The position numbers were made by a program, and so were the translations under genes. A DNA stretch of 64,000 bases, from contig NZ_JAHBRX010000001.1 in assembly GCF_018398335.1 (NCBI RefSeq), forward strand, positions 2,333,501 through 2,397,500, read 5' to 3'. Below the pieces are notes generated by a model. That model was not told where the DNA came from, ran no database searches, and saw only the letters and a list, made by a program, of their open reading frames with translations. This document shows, piece by piece, positions 25,017 to 33,603 of this stretch. Source of the stretch: Chelatococcus sp. HY11 (GTDB taxonomy: Bacteria > Pseudomonadota > Alphaproteobacteria > Rhizobiales > Beijerinckiaceae). The number at the start of each line of letters is the position of its first letter. The first letter of the stretch is position 1.

Positions 25017-25320
25017 GTATCATTCAGGGACCTAGTTCCGGAACCCTGCCGCCCGGTTGTACGCAAAGGCACAACCCACCGGATGCCTCCCCGGATCGGT
25101 GGTTCGACGCGCGCGTATCTCTCCCCATCCTCGCGGGCGTTAGATCACTGGTTCGGAGCAAGCAACATATTCCGACAGGAATGGCGCTTTCCACAAGCTG
25201 CACCCATTGCCACAGCCAGATGTGCGACGTCAATTCCCGGTTCAGCCGGAGCTTTCCATCTCCGGCCGATGTCTCGCCTCATGAACCTGACGGCTCTCGC
25301 CCCCATGCCCCTCCTCCCCC
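25017..25320. other. Intergenic region upstream of the GntR gene
   Basis: 304 bases without a credible gene. TGTATCATT at 25017-25025, next to the GntR start, also occurs near 1625 upstream of the aldolase gene; this is probably chance. The left end follows the racemase stop. Confidence 0.4.
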
Positions 25321-26061
25321 TCAGTCGTCCGAGCCTCCTGGTGAGGCCGGGGCGAAGATACCCCCGAAGGACTTATGCCCCGGTGAGGCATAGCCCCCGC
25401 GCTTCGAGGTTCTGAGCCCGAGGCTGACGAGCCCCTCCGCAAGCTTCACAGCGCAGGCCACACCATCGAGCACGGGCAAGCCGTGCTCCGCCGACAGGCG
25501 ATCGGCGAGATCCGTCATTCCGGCACATCCCAGAACAATCGCCTCCGCACGATCTTCGATGATCGCCCGCTCGATTTCCGCCGAGATCGTGCGGCAGGCA
25601 TCGGAGCCGGGACGCTCCAGTTCCAGCACGGGGATGTCCGAGGCGCGCACGCGGGCGCAGCGTGACGAGAGCCCGTATTTCACGAGATTATGTTCGATGG
25701 CCGGCACCGAGCGTGCCAGCGTCGTCACCACGCTGAAACGCCCCGCCAGAAGGCTCGCCATGTGGAATGCCGCCTCGCCGATGCCGATCACCGGCGCGCT
25801 GGTGACGCAGCGCGCGGCCTCGAGACCCGTATCGTCGAAACAGGCGATAACGTAGGCATCCATATTCGGAGCCTTGCGCATTTCCGCAAGCAAGCCTGGC
25901 ACGGCGTAGACTTCGTCGAAATATCCCTCGATACTGGGCGGCCCATCGACTGGGTTGACGGCGATGATCTCCGTGCCCGCAGCTGCGACACGCTTGCCTG
26001 CCGTCCCGATCTTCTCCGTCATGGAAGCCGTCGTATTGGGATTCACGACCAGGATACGCAC
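25321..26061 (-). CDS. Asp/Glu/hydantoin racemase family protein
   Basis: 246 residues, cofactor-independent racemase fold with two catalytic cysteines: one in VIACFDDTGLEAAR (about residue 74) and one in VLGCAGMTDLA (about residue 187). The N-terminus MRILVVNPNTTASMT is characteristic of hydantoin and related racemases. The C-terminal tail after residue 230 is Gly/Ser/Pro rich. It ends the Liv operon, directly after livF (zero-base gap at 26061/26062). With the amidohydrolases at 31307 and 32559 it fits stereo-inversion of a hydantoin, ureide or amino-acid derivative. Confidence 0.87.
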   Translation of the reverse strand: MRILVVNPNTTASMTEKIGTAGKRVAAAGTEIIAVNPVDGPPSIEGYFDEVYAVPGLLAEMRKAPNMDAYVIACFDDTGLEAARCVTSAPVIGIGEAAFHMASLLAGRFSVVTTLARSVPAIEHNLVKYGLSSRCARVRASDIPVLELERPGSDACRTISAEIERAIIEDRAEAIVLGCAGMTDLADRLSAEHGLPVLDGVACAVKLAEGLVSLGLRTSKRGGYASPGHKSFGGIFAPASPGGSDD

Positions 26062-26784
26062 CTAAACCTCTCCACCAAGATACAATTCCTTGACACGACT
26101 ATCCGACAACAAATCAGCTGAGTCTCCGCTCAATGCCACCCGTCCCGTCGCGATGGCATAGGCGCGCTGCGAGATGCGCAAGGCCATGCGCGAGTTCTGC
26201 TCTACCAGGAGGACGCTGACCTTGTCCTCCCTATTGATCGCAACGATGGAGCGGGCGATGTCCTGCACCAGCTTTGGCGCGATGCCGAGCGAGGGCTCGT
26301 CCAGCAGCAACAACCTGGGGCGTGCCATCAGCGCGCGGCCGATGACCAGCATCTGCTGTTCGCCGCCGCTCATTGTGCCCGCCGCCTGGGAATAGCGCTC
26401 CTTGAGACGGGGAAAGCGCGCCAGCACCATGTCGAGGCTGTTCCTCACCTCCCCCTTGTCCGAGCGCGTGAAGGCTCCCATCAAGAGATTGTCGCGCACC
26501 GTCATGATCGGGAAGACACGCCGCCCCTCCGGCACCATGGAAATGCCCATGCGGACGATCGCGTCCGGCCCAGCCTTGTCGATGCTGCGCCCATCGTAGT
26601 GGATGGAACCCGAGCGGATGCCCTTCAGGCCGGTGATCGCGCGCAATATGGACGACTTGCCGGCGCCGTTCGCGCCGATCAATGCGACAGTCTCGCCCTC
26701 CTGGACGTCGATCGACACGCCCTTCAAGGCATAGACATGATCGTAGTAAAGTTGAACATCCTTGAGGCTCAGGAGATTAGCCAT
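26062..26784 (-). CDS. livF: Branched-chain amino acid type ABC transporter ATPase (LivF)
   Basis: 240-residue HAAT-family ATPase. Walker A GANGAGKSS is at residues 37-45, signature MSGGEQQML near 139, Walker B LLLLDEPSLGIAP, and the family ending SDLLSDSRVKELYLGG. Four genes for one Liv importer lie upstream in the order K, H, M, G on the minus strand. It starts three bases after livG. Many Liv systems carry amides, urea or ureides instead of leucine, which suits the hydrolase neighbours. Confidence 0.93.
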   Translation of the reverse strand: MANLLSLKDVQLYYDHVYALKGVSIDVQEGETVALIGANGAGKSSILRAITGLKGIRSGSIHYDGRSIDKAGPDAIVRMGISMVPEGRRVFPIMTVRDNLLMGAFTRSDKGEVRNSLDMVLARFPRLKERYSQAAGTMSGGEQQMLVIGRALMARPRLLLLDEPSLGIAPKLVQDIARSIVAINREDKVSVLLVEQNSRMALRISQRAYAIATGRVALSGDSADLLSDSRVKELYLGGEV

Positions 26785-26787
26785 CGG

Positions 26788-27567
26788 TCAAAGTCCAATC
26801 GATTCATCTTCGACGCCGAGATAAGCCTCGATGACCGCCGGATTTTCCTTGATCTCTCCGGGCGTTCCCTCGGCGATCTTCTGTCCGAAGTTGAGAACGA
26901 CGATCCGGTCCGATATCGTCATGACGGCGGGCATGTCATGTTCCACCAGAAGGACCGTGACACCGCGTTCCCGCACACCCCGGACGATCTCGACCGCGCG
27001 TTGCGTCTCCTCGTGGTTCATGCCGGCGAAAGGTTCGTCGAGCAGGATGACGGCCGGGTTCGTGGCGAGGCCGATGGCAATTCCGAGCGCGCGCAAATGC
27101 CCGTGAGGCAGGTTGCTGGCGACTTCGTTGCGCATGGCCGACAGGCCGAGGAAGGCCAGTATCTCATCCGCCGACCGTCCGAACTCCACTTCATCCTGCC
27201 GCGCAATGCGGGTGCCCAGGAAGAAGCCGGCGAGGCTCGCGCGCGAACGCAGATGGTGCGCCGCGATAACATTGTCGCGCACCGTCATCGCCTTGAAGAT
27301 CGTCGTCTCCTGAAAGGTGCGCACCACGCCCTTGCGGGCTGTCTGGTGCGGGGCGAGGCCCGAGATCCGCTCCCCCCGGAAACGGACCTCGCCCGAAGTC
27401 GGCGTGACAAATGAAGAAATCAGCTTGAACAGTGTGGACTTGCCCGCGCCGTTCGGCCCGATGACGGACAAGATCTCCTTTTCCCGCACGGTAAAGGAGA
27501 CGTCCTTGACCGCGACAAGGCCGCCATAGCGTTTCGTGATGCCGGATACCGCGAGAATATCGTTCAT
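26788..27567 (-). CDS. livG: Branched-chain amino acid type ABC transporter ATPase (LivG)
   Basis: 259 residues from the ATG at 27567, which overlaps the livM stop (ATGA). Walker A GPNGAGKST is near residue 41 and Walker [16 protein letters not shown] is near 170, with the conserved LivG insert between them. The signature loop is unusual, LPHGHLRALGIA instead of the common LSYGQQRRLEIA, so the usual Gly-Gln of LSGGQ is Gly-His. The remaining motifs are intact, so I expect an active subunit. Confidence 0.92.
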   Translation of the reverse strand: MNDILAVSGITKRYGGLVAVKDVSFTVREKEILSVIGPNGAGKSTLFKLISSFVTPTSGEVRFRGERISGLAPHQTARKGVVRTFQETTIFKAMTVRDNVIAAHHLRSRASLAGFFLGTRIARQDEVEFGRSADEILAFLGLSAMRNEVASNLPHGHLRALGIAIGLATNPAVILLDEPFAGMNHEETQRAVEIVRGVRERGVTVLLVEHDMPAVMTISDRIVVLNFGQKIAEGTPGEIKENPAVIEAYLGVEDESIGL

Positions 27568-28547
27568 GGCGAGACCTCGCCACGGCGGCGCGACAGGCGC
27601 AGGCTGAGTAGGCCGTTCGGCAGAACCAGCATCAGAGCGATGAGGATGATGGAAAAGACCAGCAACTGGAAATCGCCAAAACGGTAAAGCAGGTCCCACC
27701 CGAAGTAGAGCACGAAGGTCCCGAGTACGGGGCCGAAGACGTAGCCAAGGCCACCAAGAAAACAGTTCAGCATGAAGTTGACTGAATCCGCGACGGTGAA
27801 GCTCGAGGGGTAGATGGACTGGGTAATCGACGCGAAGATCGCACCGCCAACGCCACCCAGGAAGGACGAGATCGCATAAGCGATGACGCGGAGCCGCGCG
27901 ATATCGACGCCGATCGACGAGGCCAGTTCCTCATTCTGCTGTAGGGATTGACAGAGATGGCCAATGCGCGAGTTGACCAGCCTGTACATGCCGACGAAGC
28001 ACAGGAGCATGAGCACGACGGCCATGATGTAGAAGGCGAGCCGCGGATTTTGCAGTGTGGCGAAGTCCGGGATCAGCGTCAGACCGAAAATCTGCACCGC
28101 CCCGGGCAATGGAATGCTGACGATGCCCTTGGCACCGTTGGTAATCGGCAAGGCCAGCGCCAGAAGCCGTGCCACCTCGGTCAGGACCAGGGTGACCATC
28201 GCGAAATAAACGCCGCGCAGCCGCAGGATCGGCAGCCCGATCAATACGCTGGCGCCGGCGCAGAAAAGCCCCGCCAGCGGAAGGGTGAGCCAGAAGGAAA
28301 ACCCGTAGCGCGTCACGAGCACGGCGGAGACATAGCCGCCGACCAGGGCATAGGCGCCCTGTCCGATGTTGATGCGGCCGATGTAAAAGGTGAGCCACAC
28401 CCCGGCACTGATGATGCTCAACAGGGCTACAGACGTCAGCGTATAGTAAAGATCGGCTCTCCCCGTCGCGTTGATGGCCACCGGCACAATGACCAGAAGC
28501 AGGATGGCAGCAATGGCGACGGTGAGAACCTGGCGGACATGGGACAT
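27564..28547 (-). CDS. livM: Branched-chain amino acid type ABC transporter permease (LivM)
   Basis: 327-residue membrane protein with eight to ten hydrophobic segments. Family traits are ISAGVWLTFYIGRINIGQGAYALVGGY near residue 45 and the cytoplasmic loop MYRLVNSRIGHLCQSLQQNEELASSIGVD that contacts the ATPases. The ATGA overlap with livG indicates translational coupling, and livH ends four bases upstream. Confidence 0.93.
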   Translation of the reverse strand: MSHVRQVLTVAIAAILLLVIVPVAINATGRADLYYTLTSVALLSIISAGVWLTFYIGRINIGQGAYALVGGYVSAVLVTRYGFSFWLTLPLAGLFCAGASVLIGLPILRLRGVYFAMVTLVLTEVARLLALALPITNGAKGIVSIPLPGAVQIFGLTLIPDFATLQNPRLAFYIMAVVLMLLCFVGMYRLVNSRIGHLCQSLQQNEELASSIGVDIARLRVIAYAISSFLGGVGGAIFASITQSIYPSSFTVADSVNFMLNCFLGGLGYVFGPVLGTFVLYFGWDLLYRFGDFQLLVFSIILIALMLVLPNGLLSLRLSRRRGEVSP

Positions 28548-28551
28548 GCTC

Positions 28552-29418
28552 TCACCCCCAGGGCTTGCCCATCAGCCCGTTCGGGCGGATGCTGAGAAAC
28601 ACCATGAGAAGAACGAAAATCACAAGATAAGTGATGTCGCCGAACTCGCGCAGCACAGACAGTCCGACGGATTCCATCATCCCGAGAATGAAGCCGCCCG
28701 CGATGGCTCCGCCGACGACGCCCGCACCGCCGATCATCACCATCATGAAGGCCTTGATCGAGATCGGACCGCCAATACCGGAGTTGATGCCGGTGATCGT
28801 CACCAGGAGACCGCCCACGACACCGGCGAGCATCGCGCCGAGCGCGAAGCCAATCATCGAGTAGCGATCGACATTGACGCCCATGAGCTGGGCCGCGACA
28901 CGATCCTGCGCGAGCGCCCGCATGGCGCGTCCCGTCTTGCTGTACTGCATATAGAGCACGAAGGAGAGAATCATCAGGATCGCGACGATACCCACGACGA
29001 TCCGATCATAAGGCATGACGATCGTGTCGGAGAGGAAGACGCCATTGACGATTTTGGGCACGCCGCGCTGCTTTTCCCCGAACAACAGCAGGATGAGCGC
29101 GTCAAGCAGGAAGGCGATGGCCGCCGCGAGAAGCATGGTGCTCTCCTCGCGCTGGCTGCGGCGAATGACGGGCCGAAACAGGTACTTTTCGCAAAGGGCC
29201 CCGACAACCGCCAATGTCAATCCGGAACAGAGCAAGGCCAGTATGAATGGTAATTGCAGCTGCCCGTATATCGTATAGACGACGAATCCTCCAAGAACAT
29301 ACATCTGCCCATGGGCAAAATTCAGCACGTTCATCAGGGCGAATATCAGTGTAAGGCCAAGCGCGATCAAGGCATATTGGGCACCGAGGTAGAGCCCGTT
29401 AACGAGAACCTGTTCCAT
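28552..29418 (-). CDS. livH: Branched-chain amino acid type ABC transporter permease (LivH)
   Basis: 288 residues from the ATG at 29418, where the LivH pattern MEQVLVNGLYLGAQYALIALG begins; the frame also opens 20 codons earlier without conserved sequence. Typical are LNFAHGQMYVLGGFV and the loop SKTGRAMRALAQDRVAAQLMGVNVDR. About 70 bases, including a small hairpin, separate it from the binding-protein gene. Confidence 0.92.
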   Translation of the reverse strand: MEQVLVNGLYLGAQYALIALGLTLIFALMNVLNFAHGQMYVLGGFVVYTIYGQLQLPFILALLCSGLTLAVVGALCEKYLFRPVIRRSQREESTMLLAAAIAFLLDALILLLFGEKQRGVPKIVNGVFLSDTIVMPYDRIVVGIVAILMILSFVLYMQYSKTGRAMRALAQDRVAAQLMGVNVDRYSMIGFALGAMLAGVVGGLLVTITGINSGIGGPISIKAFMMVMIGGAGVVGGAIAGGFILGMMESVGLSVLREFGDITYLVIFVLLMVFLSIRPNGLMGKPWG

Positions 29419-29440
29419 TCGGCGTAACCCCGCGTGCAGG

Positions 29441-29454
29441 AGACCCGGGGGTCT
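29441..29454 (-). terminator. Small hairpin between binding-protein and livH genes
   Basis: AGACCC-GG-GGGTCT is a perfect 6-bp inverted repeat in the 73-base gap after the binding-protein stop. It is the third binding-protein gene in this window followed by a hairpin. Confidence 0.4.
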
Positions 29455-29491
29455 TATCCCCAGGTCCCGAAGGTGCATTGAGGCGGCCGTG

Positions 29492-30694
29492 TCAGTCGAC
29501 CGAGCCGACGAACAGGGTCTGGAACTTCCCGTCCTTGAACTCTGTCACCACCATCGGCACGGAGACCTGGCGCTTCTGGCCGAAGGACGTCGTGCCGACA
29601 TACTTCAGGGGATGTCCATCCTTGACGTAAGGATTGGGCGCGCTGAAGTTGTCCATCGTCTTCTTGTATTCCTCGACATTATCGATGGCCGCGGGATTGG
29701 CCTTCAGCGTCTCGATAATATAGTCGAGCGCATAGACCTTGGTATTCGACTCGTCGTTGTATTCACCGAACTTCTTCGTGTAGCGATCGATGAATTCATC
29801 CATAGCCTTGGAGCGAATTTCAGGCGTCGACGCGCCACCAACCGAGATAAAGCCGTTGGCAAGCGCTCCCGCGCCCTCCTGCAGCACAGTCGCGTCCTGG
29901 GCGGTCTCCGCGGAGATCAGCCCCTGATAGCCGAGCTCGCGCGCGGCGCGGATGAGGAGCGGCGCGTTCCCCGGCGCGACGCCCGACAGGACGAGCAGGT
30001 CCGGCTTCAGACGAACAATCGGCGTCAGCACGGGGGTGAAGTCACGCGTGTCGTTCTGATAGGTGTCGTTGGCCGCCACGACCTCGAGGCCTAGCGCCTT
30101 GGCGGCGGCAACGCCACCGTCGCGCTGGCTCAGCGGGTCGGACTCGTTGGCCGCGACAAAGGCGACTTTCTTCACGCCCTTGTTTTCTTTCAGATATTTG
30201 TAAATCTCGGGCGCGGACTGGTAATTCGCCACCATGCCGAGCACGGCGTTGGACGCCGGCTTCTCATAGAGGGTCTTCGGGAAGGCGTAGGGGAAATAGA
30301 TAATGCCCTTTGACTCGGCGACAGGGCGGACCGCGGCCGCACCGTCATCGACATTCGGACCGACGACATAACGAATACCTTCCTGCGCCATCTTCTCCAT
30401 GCCGGCGATCGCGCGGCGCGGGTCCTTCTGATCGTCGAAGGTCACAACCGTGATCTTGTAGGTGTCGTTGCCGATCTTCACGCCGCCCTGCTCATTCAGC
30501 CAGTCGGCGCGGGTCTGCATGGACCGCACGTTCGAGGTACCCCAGGCCGCAGCGGGGCCGCTCGTGACCCCGACGAAGCCGATCTTGAGCTCCTTGGTCT
30601 GCGCCAGCGCAGGCGTGAGCGCGCCGATAGCCAACGCGCCAACGGAGACAGCTCCCAGAGCCACGATCTTCAATGATGTGCGTCTTGTGATCAT
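29492..30694 (-). CDS. Liv-type (family 6) ABC transporter substrate-binding protein
   Basis: 400 residues. The Tat-like signal MITRRTSLKIVALGAV leads to PALAQTKE; the mature protein begins KIGFVGVTSGPAAAWG. Family features include RRAIAGMEKMAQEGIRYVVGP, ANYQSAPEIYKYL and the closing FGQKRQVSVPMVVTEFKDGKFQTL. I use the ATG at 30694; the frame runs further but overlaps the divergent DUF3830 gene. The ligand is unknown; neighbours suggest an amide or ureide rather than leucine. Confidence 0.92.
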   Translation of the reverse strand: MITRRTSLKIVALGAVSVGALAIGALTPALAQTKELKIGFVGVTSGPAAAWGTSNVRSMQTRADWLNEQGGVKIGNDTYKITVVTFDDQKDPRRAIAGMEKMAQEGIRYVVGPNVDDGAAAVRPVAESKGIIYFPYAFPKTLYEKPASNAVLGMVANYQSAPEIYKYLKENKGVKKVAFVAANESDPLSQRDGGVAAAKALGLEVVAANDTYQNDTRDFTPVLTPIVRLKPDLLVLSGVAPGNAPLLIRAARELGYQGLISAETAQDATVLQEGAGALANGFISVGGASTPEIRSKAMDEFIDRYTKKFGEYNDESNTKVYALDYIIETLKANPAAIDNVEEYKKTMDNFSAPNPYVKDGHPLKYVGTTSFGQKRQVSVPMVVTEFKDGKFQTLFVGSVD

Positions 30695-30812
30695 TGTTCG
30701 GTTCTCCCCTCTGTCGCTCCGCGTTTGATTGGGACGCCGATGTCTCGCGCCCAGCGGATGCCGCCAGTCTGCCCCCATGAAAGCGGATGATTGTTCACAT
30801 TGCAAGAAGAAC

Positions 30813-30823
30813 TCGTATACAAT
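30813..30823. promoter_or_regulatory. Candidate GntR/FCD operator in the Liv/DUF3830 divergent promoter
   Basis: TCGTATACAAT contains the palindromic GTATAC core frequent in FCD-type GntR operators. It sits between the binding-protein gene (start 30694) and the DUF3830 gene (start 30887). The match is short, so this is tentative. Confidence 0.35.
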
Positions 30824-30886
30824 AATCTTCCAAATTGGATGTAAATTGTCGGCGGCTGATGCCGCTTGAGGCAGACCGAGGGACCG

Positions 30887-31300
30887 ATGTCGAAAATTCG
30901 TATTACTGCAGGGCCTTACACGTTTGAAGCGGTGCTCGAAGAAGAGGCAGCGCCCAAAACTTGTGAGATCTTTCGCAAGCTCCTGCCGTACAAAGAAAGA
31001 ATCATCCACGTTCGCTGGAGCGGTGAGGGCTGCTGGATTCCCCTCGGCGAGCAGGATTTCGGCCTGACCTTCGAAAACGCCACGAGCTTTCCCGCCCCCG
31101 GTCAATTCATCTTCTATCCCGGTGGCTACAGCGAGACGGAAATGCTGCTGGCCTATGGCGGCGTGCGCTTCGCGAGCAAGATGGGGCAGCTCGCCGGCAA
31201 CCATTTCATGACGATCACCAAAGGCCAGGAAAACCTCGTGGCGCTCGGCAAGCGCACCTTGTGGGAAGGCGCCCAGGACATCCTTTTCGAGAGCCTGTGA
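30887..31300 (+). CDS. DUF3830 family protein
   Basis: 137 residues from the ATG at 30887 (GAGGGACC before it). The sequence SKIRITAGPYTFEAVLEEEAAPKTCEIFRKLLPYKERIIHVRWSGEGCWIPLG followed by a glycine-rich PGGYSETEMLLAYGG is characteristic of this small, probably cyclophilin-like fold. No function is established to my knowledge. It is divergent from the Liv binding-protein gene and six bases before the amidohydrolase gene, in an operon with two hydrolases of the ureide type. A role in handling the same substrate is inferred from context only. Confidence 0.85.
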   Translation: MSKIRITAGPYTFEAVLEEEAAPKTCEIFRKLLPYKERIIHVRWSGEGCWIPLGEQDFGLTFENATSFPAPGQFIFYPGGYSETEMLLAYGGVRFASKMGQLAGNHFMTITKGQENLVALGKRTLWEGAQDILFESL

Positions 31301-31306
31301 CCGACC

Positions 31307-32566
31307 ATGCCTGACGCGTCAACGGCCAATCTCGCGATCAATGCCGAGCGGCTCTGGTCGAATATCATGACAACGGCTGCCTTCGGTGGCACGCCCAAAG
31401 GCGGCGTCCGTCGCCTGACCTTGTCGGCGGAGGACAAGCAGGTCCGCGATTGGCTGGTGGCGCGGGCGCAAGCCTCCGGCTACGAGGTCGGCATCGACCA
31501 GATCGGCAATATGTATGTGCAGCGACCGGGCCGCGAGCCCGGCCGCCCGGCCGTCGCCATCGGTTCCCATCTCGATACCCAGCCGACCGGCGGCAAGTTC
31601 GATGGCATCCTCGGCGTGCTTGCGGGCATCGAGGTGCTGGAGACGCTGGACGAAGCCGGCATCGTGACCGAGGCACCGCTCTGCGTCGTCAACTGGACGA
31701 ATGAGGAAGGATCGCGCTTCGCGCCCGGAGAGCTCGGCTCGGAGGTCTATGTCGGCCATGTCACGCTGGATGCCGCGCTCGCCTGCCGCGATGCCGAGGG
31801 CGTGACTGTCGGTGAGGCTCTCGCCCGCATCGGCTATGCCGGTGCGGAAGTACCCGGCGCCCGGCGCTTCGCCGCGATGGTGGAACTCCATATCGAGCAG
31901 GGGCCGCTTCTCGAGGCGGAGGGCCTGACCATCGGCGTGGTCACGGCCGCGAAGGGACAGCAGTGGTACAACGGCGTGGTGAGCGGCCGTGAAAGCCATG
32001 CCGGCACCACGCCGATGACGCTGCGTCGCGATGCGTTGATGGCCTTCGCGGAGCTCGCGCTGGTTGCCGAGCACATAGCCCGCGCCCACGGCCCTGACGG
32101 GGTCGGCACCATCGGCATGGCCAGCGTCAGCCCCGGTTCGCGCAATACCGTGCCCGGCGAGGTCAGCTTCAGCCTGGAGTTTCGTCATCCAGACCGCGAC
32201 CACTTCGGCCGCATGCGTACCGAGATGCGCGCGGAGGTCGAGCGCATCGCGGCCACGCGGGGCGTGGCCATCACGCTTGATCCGATCTGGAGCATGGAGC
32301 CGCTGTCGTTCTCGCGGGACGTCGCCGCCCAGATAGCCCAGGCGGCCGCCGAACGCGGATTGCCCTATCGGAATATGACGTCCGGCGCCGGCCACGATGC
32401 CTGCGCCGTCGCGTCAGCGGTGCCAACCGCCATGATCTTCGTGCCGTGCAAGGACGGCGTCAGCCACAACGAAGCCGAGAGCGCCACGCCGGAGGATTGC
32501 GCCGCCGGCGCCAATGTCCTTCTGCACGCCGTGCTCGCGCTCGCCGGAGTTTCCCACAATGACTGA
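31307..32566 (+). CDS. M20-family Zn hydrolase: N-carbamoyl-L-amino acid / allantoate amidohydrolase type
   Basis: 419 residues of the AllC/HyuC/beta-ureidopropionase group, which hydrolyse a terminal ureido or amidino nitrogen. Bimetal ligands are visible in GSHLDTQPTGGKFDG (His, Asp), NEEGSRF (Glu), VELHIEQGP (His) and SHNEAE near the C-terminus. The lid/dimerisation domain contains SGRESHAGTTPM with the substrate-binding His. It starts six bases after DUF3830 and its stop overlaps the PuuE-type start by eight bases. Which ureide it uses is not evident. Confidence 0.9.
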   Translation: MPDASTANLAINAERLWSNIMTTAAFGGTPKGGVRRLTLSAEDKQVRDWLVARAQASGYEVGIDQIGNMYVQRPGREPGRPAVAIGSHLDTQPTGGKFDGILGVLAGIEVLETLDEAGIVTEAPLCVVNWTNEEGSRFAPGELGSEVYVGHVTLDAALACRDAEGVTVGEALARIGYAGAEVPGARRFAAMVELHIEQGPLLEAEGLTIGVVTAAKGQQWYNGVVSGRESHAGTTPMTLRRDALMAFAELALVAEHIARAHGPDGVGTIGMASVSPGSRNTVPGEVSFSLEFRHPDRDHFGRMRTEMRAEVERIAATRGVAITLDPIWSMEPLSFSRDVAAQIAQAAAERGLPYRNMTSGAGHDACAVASAVPTAMIFVPCKDGVSHNEAESATPEDCAAGANVLLHAVLALAGVSHND

Positions 32567-33473
32567 AGCTTCCTATCCCCGCGATCTCATCGGCTACGGC
32601 CGCACGCCGCCGGCCGTCCAGTGGCCAGGGAAGGCACGTGTCGCCGTCCAGTTCGTCGTGAACTATGAGGAAGGCGGCGAGAACTCAATTCTGCATGGCG
32701 ACCCGGCCTCCGAGGCCTTCCTGTCGGACGTGCTCGGTGCCCAGCCCTGGCCGGGGCAACGCCACATGAATGTGGAGAGCATGTTCGAATATGGCGCGCG
32801 CGCCGGCTTCTGGCGCCTACGCCGTATGTTCGATGAGCGCGGACTTAAGGCGACGGTCTTCGGCGTCGCGACCGCGCTCATGCGCAGCCCCGAGCAGGTC
32901 GCCGCCATGAAGGAATCCGGCTGGGAGATCGCAAGCCACGCGCTCAAGTGGATCGAATACCGCACCATGTCCGAGGCGGAGGAGCGGGCGCACATGCAAG
33001 ACGCCATCCGCATCCATCGTGACGCGACGGGCGAGCGCCCCCTCGGCTGGTACACCGGACGCTCGTCCGAGAACACGCTGCGCCTGGTGATGGAGGAAGG
33101 CGGTTTCGCCTATTCCTCCGATTCATACGCGGATGATCTACCCTATTGGGTGTCGGGCCCACAGGGCGCGCATCTCATCATTCCCTATACGCTCGACGCC
33201 AATGACATGCGCTTCATCAACCCGCAGGGCTTTCAGGATGGTGAAGCCTTCTTCCGCTATCTGAAGGACAGTTTCGACGTCCTCTACGCGGAGGGCGCGA
33301 CCCATCCGAAGATGATGACCGTCGGCCTGCACTGCCGCCTGGTGGGACGCCCCGGCCGCGCTGGCGGCCTCGCGCGGTTCCTGGATTATATCCAGAGTCA
33401 TGAGCAGGTCTGGGTGGCGCGCCGGCTGGACATAGCTCGCCATTGGCAGGCACACCATCCGCCATCGGCATAA
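32559..33473 (+). CDS. PuuE-type allantoinase / polysaccharide-deacetylase-fold cyclic amidohydrolase
   Basis: 304 residues. The N-terminal segment YPRDLIGYGRTPPAVQWPGKARVAVQFVVNYEEGGEN and the rest match the PuuE branch of the NodB-fold, which opens the hydantoin ring of allantoin without the metal centre of classical allantoinase. The start is the ATG at 32559, overlapping the upstream stop. Paired with the N-carbamoyl hydrolase it gives a ring-opening step followed by removal of the carbamoyl or ureido group. Because purine genes such as uricase are absent, substrates other than allantoin remain possible. Confidence 0.86.
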   Translation: MTEASYPRDLIGYGRTPPAVQWPGKARVAVQFVVNYEEGGENSILHGDPASEAFLSDVLGAQPWPGQRHMNVESMFEYGARAGFWRLRRMFDERGLKATVFGVATALMRSPEQVAAMKESGWEIASHALKWIEYRTMSEAEERAHMQDAIRIHRDATGERPLGWYTGRSSENTLRLVMEEGGFAYSSDSYADDLPYWVSGPQGAHLIIPYTLDANDMRFINPQGFQDGEAFFRYLKDSFDVLYAEGATHPKMMTVGLHCRLVGRPGRAGGLARFLDYIQSHEQVWVARRLDIARHWQAHHPPSA

Positions 33474-33603
33474 GGCGAGCCGTCTCCCCCCGGGGGCGAG
33501 TAGCTTCGATCCAGGCACCACCGCGCGCGCCCGCGATTGGACCTTGCGCCAGGCGCCTCATGCTGCCACTTCCTCTACGGACTGTGCGCATAGGGAGGCA
33601 GCG

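Noticed and set aside
29492..31204. Long N-terminal extension of the Liv binding protein
   Set aside because: The first 170 residues lack family features and overlap the divergent DUF3830 gene; a clean Tat-type signal begins at the internal ATG.
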